Positions 1 to 6,726 of a DNA stretch of 13,063 bases are shown here, piece by piece. Both the position numbers and the translations under genes were made by a program. Position 1 is the stretch's first letter. Every line of letters starts with the position of its first letter. The DNA is from Actinomycetota bacterium (GTDB taxonomy: Bacteria > Actinomycetota > Actinomycetes > Nanopelagicales > Nanopelagicaceae). The stretch is from the NCBI GenBank assembly GCA_009704515.1, contig WLDZ01000015.1, positions 1 through 13,063 on the forward strand, given 5' to 3'. Under the pieces are notes generated by a model. The model had not been told where the DNA came from. It did not search any database and saw only the letters and a list, made by a program, of their open reading frames with translations.

Positions 1-196
1 ATCCATGGCTTGGGCAGATTAACGCTTGCGCAAAGGCAACCGCTGCAGATGATCGACCGCTGCCAGGCGGGCCGGTAAAAATCCAAGCATGTGTCATCTC
101 TTGGCTTTGTACATCTGAGTGCGATGCGGTTACTGCGCCTTTAAGAATTGAGGTGATGTGATCTTGGCCGACTAAATCGTCATAGACAGTTGTCAT
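1..196 (-). CDS. holB: DNA polymerase III subunit delta' (partial, N-terminus only)
   Basis: The window edge cuts this gene, leaving the first 65 residues. They read MTTVYDDLVGQDHI..., then THAWIFTGPPGSGRS and AFAQALIC, which is how actinobacterial clamp-loader delta' proteins begin. Delta' is part of the clamp loader that opens the sliding clamp for loading onto primed DNA in the cytoplasm. The P-loop-like motif GPPGSGRS lies at residues 42-49; the Walker lysine is replaced by Arg, in line with delta' being a non-ATPase AAA+ subunit in characterised systems. The ATG at 194-196 follows the stop of the upstream thymidylate kinase fusion by 10 bases, so the two are probably co-transcribed. No strong ribosome binding site is in the gap; a purine-rich AAGAAG within the end of the kinase gene is the nearest candidate. 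Confusion with DnaX (gamma/tau) is unlikely because of the Arg and the context, but the C-terminus is not visible. Confidence 0.85.
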   Translation of the reverse strand, partial: MTTVYDDLVGQDHITSILKGAVTASHSDVQSQEMTHAWIFTGPPGSGRSSAAVAFAQALICPSHG

Positions 197-206
197 AGAA
201 ATCTAT

Positions 207-2303
207 TTATTTCTTCTTTGTTGCACGGACGATTGCGCTCTGGGCTGCTCTGATAGGACGCAGAATACGACGACCTTGTTGGCCATTTGCGTTGCGCTTA
301 AGTGCAGGCAGCTCTGCAACGCGAGCGATGATTGCTTCATGAATCTCTTGAATAGTCTGAGTGCCATCGACAACTAAATAACGCTCTGGATCAAGTAAAG
401 CTAATTGCAAGAACTCTTGGCGCACTCTTTCGTGAAATTCTTCTGGTTCTGCTTCAAGGCGATCGCGCGATTGCAAGCGGCCGATACCGATGCTCGCCGG
501 AACATCAATTAGAACTGTCAGCGTTGGATATAAAGTCTCTGTTGCCCAACGGCTGATGCGTGCAACTTCAGATGGAATTAGTACGCGGCCTGCACCTTGA
601 TAAGCAATTGATGAATCGAAGTAGCGATCTGTAATAACAACTTCTCCGCGAGCAAGTGCTGGGCGAATAACAGAACCAACGTGGTGGGCGCGATCTGCGG
701 CATATAACAGAGCTTCGGCGCGTGGATTAATTTCTCCGGTTTCGTGACCTAATAAAATCTGACGAAGTTCACGGCCCAAATCTGTTCCACCTGGTTCGCG
801 AGATAAAGTGACGCTTTCGCCTTCTTGCTTTAACCATTCAGCTAATAACTTTGATTGAGTTGATTTCCCAGTGCCTTCTCCACCTTCGAAAGCAATAAAG
901 ATTCCGTCCGTTGGTTGTCCGGTGATTGCACCGAGTTCTCCTTGCATCGCTGCAACCACATCAGACCAGAGCGATACTTGTGGACGATCTTTCATCTGGT
1001 GATAAGACAAGATACCGATAGCAAGTGCAATCAATCCAGCAATCAAGATTGTGATCTGTGCGCCGTTGTAATCACCATTAATGTTGTAGAAGCTGTATTC
1101 AAAGCGTCCAATGGTCGCTGCAATAATCGGTGAGACCGCCAAAACTGCAACCAGGGTAATGCGAATTAATGACTGTACGAAAGCAAAGGTGCGGCCGCGA
1201 ACTTCATTATTTACTTCCATCCCAAGCATTGTGAAGCCAGTAACCCAACAGATTCCGCTAAATGCACCGAGAATAATGACGATAAATATTGAGAGAACTA
1301 AGTTGGTGATCAGTGCAAGGAGAACAAGGAAGAAGCCTGAGATGGCTAGCGCTGCACCAAATAATCTACGGCGAGAAAATTGTGCAAATACCTTTGGGCC
1401 AAATGCGATGCCGATTGCAAGGCCAGTAAATACTGCGCCAAAGAGCACACCGTACGCGGCGTCTCCACCACCTAGGTCACCGACGAATGTACGAGCAAGA
1501 CCAATAACTGCGCCGGCGGCTGAAAATGCACCAACCATTCCGACGATGAGGCCACGAATAATCTTGGATGAAGCAACTGCCTTCCAGCCTTGAATTAGCG
1601 ATTTACCAACTGATTCATCTGAGTCGCGGCCAATTGCAGGACCTTTAGGAATTTCATGGAGGCTGCGAATTGTGAAAGCGGCAAAGAAGAAGCTAAGCGC
1701 GTTGAGATAGAGAGCAATTGCAATCGAATCACTTGGGATCAACGGGCTAATCGCTGCAATTGCACCGGATACAAGTGTGAGCAATGAGAACAAAATTGCG
1801 GCAATAGGTGCGGTGCCATAAGCGGCGAGCAACGAAACTTGATTAGCGCTCTCCAACTTATCTTTTGGTACCAAGTTAGGAACAGATGCCTCTTTAGCTG
1901 GTGACCAGAAGAGAGTGAGACATTCAACTAAAATCATGGCGGTGTAGAGCCAGAAGTATGTTCCGACGATTGGAATAGTGAAGTAGAGAATTCCGCGCAA
2001 GATATCTACATTGACCATCAATCTGCGGCGATCAAAACGATCTGCAATCACGCCAGCTAATGGTCCGAGAAAAACGGCAGGCAATAAACGCGCGATAAAG
2101 ACGCCCGCAATTGCAAAGTTAGCGGTTGCATATGATCCGCCGGAAAGTTGGGCTGCCATTGCAGTTGTTGCGAGTAGCCCCAACCAATCGCCGAGCGATG
2201 AGAACAACATCGAGTTCCAGAGCTTGCGAAAACCCGGAATAGCCAAGACGCCACGGGTTGCCTCTGGCGCCGGAGCGGCAGGGTTGGGCAGGCTGGCGGT
2301 CAT
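207..2303 (-). CDS. tmk: MFS-type membrane domain fused to thymidylate kinase (dTMP kinase)
   Basis: A 698-residue fusion. Residues about 25-440 form a hydrophobic major-facilitator domain with roughly 10-12 membrane segments, closest in feel to the MFS_3 group. The loop 2-3 signature ADRFDRRRLM is at 87-96. After a short linker comes a complete thymidylate kinase (about 467-665): P-loop GGEGTGKST at 474-482, REPGGT at 502-507, the DRY motif D559-R560-Y561 followed by DSSIAYQG, and an Arg-rich lid at about 610-625. The kinase converts dTMP to dTDP using ATP, an essential step in dTTP synthesis, and here would be tethered to the inner face of the membrane. A basic tail (666-698) ends in KKK. 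Similar fusions next to topA and holB are known in Streptomyces, so this is a real family and not an assembly artefact. Whether the membrane half transports anything is unknown. The ATG has no Shine-Dalgarno, but a -10 box sits 7 bases upstream, suggesting a leaderless transcript. Confidence 0.93.
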   Translation of the reverse strand: MTASLPNPAAPAPEATRGVLAIPGFRKLWNSMLFSSLGDWLGLLATTAMAAQLSGGSYATANFAIAGVFIARLLPAVFLGPLAGVIADRFDRRRLMVNVDILRGILYFTIPIVGTYFWLYTAMILVECLTLFWSPAKEASVPNLVPKDKLESANQVSLLAAYGTAPIAAILFSLLTLVSGAIAAISPLIPSDSIAIALYLNALSFFFAAFTIRSLHEIPKGPAIGRDSDESVGKSLIQGWKAVASSKIIRGLIVGMVGAFSAAGAVIGLARTFVGDLGGGDAAYGVLFGAVFTGLAIGIAFGPKVFAQFSRRRLFGAALAISGFFLVLLALITNLVLSIFIVIILGAFSGICWVTGFTMLGMEVNNEVRGRTFAFVQSLIRITLVAVLAVSPIIAATIGRFEYSFYNINGDYNGAQITILIAGLIALAIGILSYHQMKDRPQVSLWSDVVAAMQGELGAITGQPTDGIFIAFEGGEGTGKSTQSKLLAEWLKQEGESVTLSREPGGTDLGRELRQILLGHETGEINPRAEALLYAADRAHHVGSVIRPALARGEVVITDRYFDSSIAYQGAGRVLIPSEVARISRWATETLYPTLTVLIDVPASIGIGRLQSRDRLEAEPEEFHERVRQEFLQLALLDPERYLVVDGTQTIQEIHEAIIARVAELPALKRNANGQQGRRILRPIRAAQSAIVRATKKK

Positions 2304-2310
2304 GAGGGTG

Positions 2311-2339
2311 AGTCTATCTGGGCGTTTAAAAGAGTCTAA
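2311..2339 (-). promoter_or_regulatory. Putative leaderless promoter of the MFS-tmk gene
   Basis: On the minus strand TAGACT (2311-2316) fits the TANNNT -10 consensus and lies exactly 7 bases before the ATG, so transcription would start at or beside the A of the start codon. A poor -35 (TTAGAC, 2334-2339) is 17 bases further up. A second TAGACT copy at 2333-2338 overlaps this -35 and could act as an alternative -10. No ribosome binding site is visible before the ATG (CACCCTC). The rest of the 80-base gap (2304-2383) shows no convincing terminator for the upstream gene. Confidence 0.5.
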
Positions 2340-2383
2340 ATACGGCTTTCTAGGGCGATTTTCGACGAATTTCAGGCAATCGA

Positions 2384-3883
2384 TTAACGCGCACCTGATC
2401 GGTTAGCAACCCCTCGATTCAGGTTAGTTGAGGAGATTCTTTCGTAAGTAACCAAATCATCGGGAGTAAAAACCGCATGCACACTTACTGATCCGCGTTG
2501 CGCTGGACGCCAATTACACGTCGCAGTGATTGGAGACGTCCCTGAAGTTAATTTGGAGATACACCCAGGGATTCTTTTCCCGTTAGTAAAAAAAGTCACC
2601 TTGCCTTGAGTATTAACTGTTGCCGTTATTGCGGTCGCAGTTCTATAGCTTGGTGTATTTGAAACACTTAACGTAATTGCCGTAGATGGGGCTGGTGCAC
2701 ATTCTGATCCAGAAATTTCTACTACATACAAACCATTATTTATGGCTGTCCGTGGTGATATGGCATAGCGTCGCCCATCAGGGCTCATAGAAAAAGAATT
2801 CTCCCAGTAAGGATTAAAGTTTGTAATTGCCCCGGTGCTCGCAATCACCTCGCGCGTATGTGGATTTATTCTGTTGATGGACCGGTCCAGTGTGCTTCCC
2901 GCATAGAGACAACCGTCTGCACCTTGGCGAAGACCAAAAAAACGCCCGCTGTTAAATGGATTTGTTAGTGTAAAACTAGTTCCTACCCCTGTTGATCCAT
3001 TAATAACGGCCATTGTATTGTCAGTGCCAGTTACATATAACATGCCATCAATATTTCGCATTGAATAGTAGTTGGCGAAATTAAATGATGAGGCGGTACC
3101 AGTTATGGTCATTTGGGATATCGCTGAGTCGCCGGTCGATGTCGCGTTATTTGCATCTATACCTATTCGGACAATGCCCGTACTTGAACGTAGGTATACA
3201 TAACTGTTGTCAGTCACCATGCTAGACCAGGTGTAATCGCCAATACTAACTCCAAGCCCTACTTGGGTATTGGTGGCAGTTGAATACTTAAAAATTTCGT
3301 TTCCACCCGATGGTGAAACTCCCGGTTTATGGGCAGTTACATAAAGGTATCTTCCATCAGGCGTGATTGCATTCCAATACATCTGGCCGCTTTGCCATGT
3401 TCCGTCTGATCGTTTGGTATTTATGAAAGACACAGAATTATCGGATGTATTGATGGCCCACACAACACCGCTCTGGGTAGCACCTGCTGAATCGGTTGGT
3501 GAGGCTGGCTTATTTATGTTTCCGCCCGTGCTATAAATCCAAGAATTTCCATTTAGGCCCGATGTTGGACTTGCAACCATCATTGCGTTCTGCCAGTTGG
3601 TATTCGCTGATCGGAAGGTTGCAAAACCATCTGACGTTGTTTCGATCGGATTGCCCGAAGATGTCAATTGAGAGTTAAGTATCTGGCGAACTCCTCTTGT
3701 GCCACCATTTTCGGCGAAATAAAGAGAGTTACTATCTCTAGCAAAAGCGAGGGTCCAAATATCATTAGTTTGCGAATATGGAACCTTAATTGGTGTTAGC
3801 GGCGCAGCATGTGCAAGATTTGTTGGAGCCTGAAAAAAAGCGACACCCAAGATGAGTGTAAGGACTTTTATCAGTGAGCGCAC
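2384..3883 (-). CDS. Secreted beta-propeller protein with C-terminal Ig-like domain, function unknown
   Basis: A 499-residue protein not recognisable as a named gene. Residues 1-26 are a Sec signal peptide: Arg/Lys start, hydrophobic core, likely cleavage after AHA (24-26). Residues about 35-395 are rich in Ser, Thr, Asn, Gly and aromatics with repeats of the YVTN/WD-like propeller type, for example TPDGRYLYVTAH at 174-185 and MSPDGRRYAIS at 366-376. Residues about 400-499 look like a bacterial Ig-like domain (GKVTFFTNGKRIPGC at 427-441), with C441 and C456 able to form a disulfide. The protein ends NRSGAR, a style of C-terminus I associate with secreted proteins of freshwater actinobacteria; that is memory, not a search. 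No catalytic motif, lipobox or sortase signal was seen. A role in surface display or binding is plausible but unproven. The start is a GTG directly behind a strong -10 box. Its position between topA and tmk is unusual and suggests insertion. Confidence 0.82.
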   Translation of the reverse strand: MRSLIKVLTLILGVAFFQAPTNLAHAAPLTPIKVPYSQTNDIWTLAFARDSNSLYFAENGGTRGVRQILNSQLTSSGNPIETTSDGFATFRSANTNWQNAMMVASPTSGLNGNSWIYSTGGNINKPASPTDSAGATQSGVVWAINTSDNSVSFINTKRSDGTWQSGQMYWNAITPDGRYLYVTAHKPGVSPSGGNEIFKYSTATNTQVGLGVSIGDYTWSSMVTDNSYVYLRSSTGIVRIGIDANNATSTGDSAISQMTITGTASSFNFANYYSMRNIDGMLYVTGTDNTMAVINGSTGVGTSFTLTNPFNSGRFFGLRQGADGCLYAGSTLDRSINRINPHTREVIASTGAITNFNPYWENSFSMSPDGRRYAISPRTAINNGLYVVEISGSECAPAPSTAITLSVSNTPSYRTATAITATVNTQGKVTFFTNGKRIPGCISKLTSGTSPITATCNWRPAQRGSVSVHAVFTPDDLVTYERISSTNLNRGVANRSGAR

Positions 3884-3889
3884 ACAGGG

Positions 3890-3895
3890 ATTCTA
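3890..3895 (-). promoter_or_regulatory. Putative -10 box of a leaderless promoter for the secreted propeller gene
   Basis: TAGAAT on the minus strand is one base from the TATAAT consensus and ends 6 bases before the GTG start at 3883, so the transcript would begin at about the G of the start codon. Only an AT-rich, poor -35 is seen upstream (around 3913-3918). The whole 44-base gap to topA contains no Shine-Dalgarno and no clear terminator. The gene therefore seems to have its own promoter and not to rely only on topA read-through. Confidence 0.5.
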
Positions 3896-3927
3896 GTCAC
3901 CCATTGAATTCTTTAAAAGTGGGCATA

Positions 3928-6702
3928 TCAAGCTTTATTTTTCTTAGTGGCGGCTTTCTTCTTTGAAGCGGCTTTCTTTACAACCTTCTTGGTAAGCGTT
4001 GGTGGCTTATCGCCAGCTTTTTTAGGCGCCGCCTTCTTGCGGGATTTCTTTGGTGAAGGTCCGTTCTCGGCCTCCCATGCGCGGCGACCTGCCAGAAGTT
4101 CGAGACCGCGTTCAAGAGTCATAGCTTCTAGTGTGTCACCGCGACGAAGGGTTGCATTGGTTTCGCCATCGGTGACATACATGCCGAAGCGACCATCTTT
4201 AATGATGACAGCTTTCTCTGTGCCGGGATCAACGCCGAGTTCTTTCAGTGGTGGCTTAGCAACGCCACGACGACGCTCTTTGGGCTTTGAATAGATATCA
4301 AGTGCTTCATCTAAAGTTATTGAGAAGAGCTGATCCTCTGAAGTTAGCGTACGTGAATCAACGCCGGCCTTGAGGTATGGCCCATAGCGACCGTTCTGCA
4401 CAGTGATTTCATCGCCAAGTGAGTTTGTACCTAGCGTGCGTGGCAAAGAAAGCAATTGCAGAGCATCATCGAGGGTAATGGTGTCGAGATTCATTGTTGA
4501 GAGAAGTGAAGCGGTCTTAGCTTTTGGCGCATCTGCTTTCTTGCGCTTCTTCTTGGGTGTGCCATCTTCTTTTAATTCAACAGGTTCTTCAGGCAAAATC
4601 TCGGTGATGTATGGACCAAAGCGACCTGACTTTGCAACAACTTCAAGGCCTGTGACTGGATCAATGCCGAGTTCACGTTCACCTGAAGGTGCTGCCAAAA
4701 GTTCGATTGCTTTGGCGAGAGTTAACTCATCCGGCGCCATGTTTTCAGGGATGTTGGCGAGCTTTCTTTCGCCGTCATCAAAGTTCTCTTGTAGATATGC
4801 GCCGTATCGCCCCACGCGAATCTCAATAACATCAGAGAGGTTCATGGTGTTCGTGGCACGTGCATCGATGTTTCCAAGGTCTAGCGAAAGTTCATTGAGC
4901 CCGGGTTGGCCATCTACGCCGTAGTAAAAGTCGCGCAACCAATCGACTCGGCCTGCTTCGCCCGCCGCAATCTTGTCGAGATCTTCTTCCATTGATGCGG
5001 TGAAATCGTAATCAACGAGCTTCGTAAAGTGAGATTCAAGCAGACCTGTGACTGAAAATGCTAAGAAGGTAGGAACAAGTGCGCGTCCACGCTTATTTAC
5101 ATACCCACGATCTTGAATTGTTTGAATAATCGATGCGAATGTTGAAGGGCGACCAATACCAAGTTCTTCGAGGCGCTTTACGAGAGTTGGTTCTGTATAG
5201 CGTGCTGGTGGTTTTGTTTCGTGGCCTTCGCAAGAGTATTCATTTACTTTAATGCTCTGACCAACGGACATTGCAGGTAAGCGACGGTCCGCAGACTCTT
5301 CATCTTTTGCTTCATCTGTAACAACATCGTCATAGGCTGCTAAGAATCCAGCGAAGGTAATAACCGAACCATTAGCTCTAAAGATTGCTGCTTTGCCATT
5401 AGCTGTCTTTACATCAAAATCAACGCGCATCTGCATCTTCTTTGCATCAGCCATTTGAGATGCAACGGTGCGCTTCCAAATTAAGTCATAGAGAGCAAAC
5501 TCATCGCGAGAAAGTTCGGGGGCAAGTTCACCGGGAGTCTTAAAGGTATCTCCTGCGGGGCGAATAGCTTCGTGTGCTTCCTGCGCATTCTTTGTCTTGC
5601 CTTGATAGACGCGGGCGGTTTCGTAAACATGATCAGTACCGTATAAAGATTTAGCGGCCGCGCGCGCTGCTTTGATTGCTTGTTCGCTCAGATTGATTGA
5701 GTCGGTACGCATATAGGTGATGTAACCATTTTCGTAGAGACGTTGTGCGATGCGCATGGTGATCTGTGCGCCCCAACCTAAGCGGCTGCCGGCATCTTGC
5801 TGCATTGTTGACGTTGTAAAAGGTGGCTTAGGTTTTTCAGTGCGTGGAGATTCCTCCATCGATTTAACAGTGAGTGGCAGACCTTTAAAGGCCTCTACTA
5901 ATGATTTAGCGCCTGTTTCATCTAACAACAAAATATCGGCGAGTGATTTCTCTTTGACTGCGCCATCTGCACCGAAATCTGATGTTGCAGCAATCTTCTT
6001 ACTATCAACCGATAATAGGCGTGCGTTAAAGCCAAGCTCGGCAGCCGCTGTTATATCCCACCAACCAGATGAGATGAAGGCCATTCGCTCGCGTTCTTTT
6101 TCGACAATAAGGCGAGTGGCAACAGATTGCACGCGTCCTGCAGAGATGCGTGGCATAACTTTCTTCCATAGAACCGGAGATAAGCGATAACCATAAAGGC
6201 GATCAAGAACGCGACGGGTCTCTTGAGCATCGATGAGGTTGTAATCAAGATCGCGAGTATTTTCTACCGCTGCCAAGATTGCTTCTTGAGTAATCTCGTT
6301 AAAGACCATTCGCTTAATAGGAATCTTTGGTTGAAGCACTTCAATGAGGTGCCATGCGATTGCTTCACCTTCGCGGTCTTCGTCAGTTGCAAGAAGGATC
6401 TCTTGCGCACCTTTCATTAACTCTTTGAGTTCAGCAACTTTCGCGCGCTTATCGGGGTTAATCACATATAAGGGTGCAAAATCGTTCTCGATATCGACGC
6501 CCTCTTTAGACCAAGCGAGTTTCTTTACCTCTTTAGGAATATCGGCAGCGCGCTGCGGAAGATCGCGAATATGGCCGACGCTAGCCTCGACGATGTAACC
6601 ATCGCCGAGGTAGCCGCCAATTTTGCGTGCCTTCGCAGGAGATTCCACAATTACGAGCGTCTTGAGATCGCCCTGTTGTGAAGCCTTTTTCGAGCTAGCC
6701 AT
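3928..6702 (-). CDS. topA: DNA topoisomerase I (type IA), actinobacterial form
   Basis: A 924-residue type IA topoisomerase that relaxes negative supercoils by transient single-strand cleavage. The N-terminal Toprim domain carries VESPAKA with E20 and the metal-binding DEDREGE with D107, D109 and E111. The active-site Tyr is Y330 in GYITYMRTDS. The strand-passage core runs to about residue 600. In place of zinc fingers (the protein has a single Cys, C491) there are four C-terminal repeats marked by GRYGAY (631), GRFGPY (693), GRYGPY (771) and GRFGMY (837), then a Lys/Ala-rich tail from about 884 to the end. This repeat-plus-basic-tail plan is the one known for mycobacterial and Streptomyces TopA, where the tail helps processive DNA contact. 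The ATG lies 24 bases after the hppA stop, so the genes are likely one operon. The stretch before the ATG is pyrimidine-rich (CTTCCCTCC) with no Shine-Dalgarno, which leaves the mode of initiation open. Confidence 0.97.
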   Translation of the reverse strand: MASSKKASQQGDLKTLVIVESPAKARKIGGYLGDGYIVEASVGHIRDLPQRAADIPKEVKKLAWSKEGVDIENDFAPLYVINPDKRAKVAELKELMKGAQEILLATDEDREGEAIAWHLIEVLQPKIPIKRMVFNEITQEAILAAVENTRDLDYNLIDAQETRRVLDRLYGYRLSPVLWKKVMPRISAGRVQSVATRLIVEKERERMAFISSGWWDITAAAELGFNARLLSVDSKKIAATSDFGADGAVKEKSLADILLLDETGAKSLVEAFKGLPLTVKSMEESPRTEKPKPPFTTSTMQQDAGSRLGWGAQITMRIAQRLYENGYITYMRTDSINLSEQAIKAARAAAKSLYGTDHVYETARVYQGKTKNAQEAHEAIRPAGDTFKTPGELAPELSRDEFALYDLIWKRTVASQMADAKKMQMRVDFDVKTANGKAAIFRANGSVITFAGFLAAYDDVVTDEAKDEESADRRLPAMSVGQSIKVNEYSCEGHETKPPARYTEPTLVKRLEELGIGRPSTFASIIQTIQDRGYVNKRGRALVPTFLAFSVTGLLESHFTKLVDYDFTASMEEDLDKIAAGEAGRVDWLRDFYYGVDGQPGLNELSLDLGNIDARATNTMNLSDVIEIRVGRYGAYLQENFDDGERKLANIPENMAPDELTLAKAIELLAAPSGERELGIDPVTGLEVVAKSGRFGPYITEILPEEPVELKEDGTPKKKRKKADAPKAKTASLLSTMNLDTITLDDALQLLSLPRTLGTNSLGDEITVQNGRYGPYLKAGVDSRTLTSEDQLFSITLDEALDIYSKPKERRRGVAKPPLKELGVDPGTEKAVIIKDGRFGMYVTDGETNATLRRGDTLEAMTLERGLELLAGRRAWEAENGPSPKKSRKKAAPKKAGDKPPTLTKKVVKKAASKKKAATKKNKA

Positions 6703-6726
6703 ATAGGAGGGAAGTTCCGTTAAGGC

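Noticed and set aside
1111..1593. Plus-strand open frame of 160 codons opposite the MFS domain
   Set aside because: Antisense shadow of the MFS-tmk gene, without ribosome binding site or family features.
2304..2383. Terminator after the propeller gene (CGATT...AATCG pairing)
   Set aside because: Five base pairs with a 17-base loop and no following U-run.
3897..3925. Possible hairpin CCCA...TGGG between topA and the propeller gene
   Set aside because: Only four consecutive base pairs with a long AT-rich loop and no U-tract; not a credible terminator.
4403..4924. Plus-strand open frame of 173 codons opposite topA, with others at 3947-4294 and 5750-6190
   Set aside because: All are complementary to conserved topA motifs or its Lys-rich tail; the Phe/Ala-rich start of 3947-4294 is simply the antisense of Lys/Ala codons.
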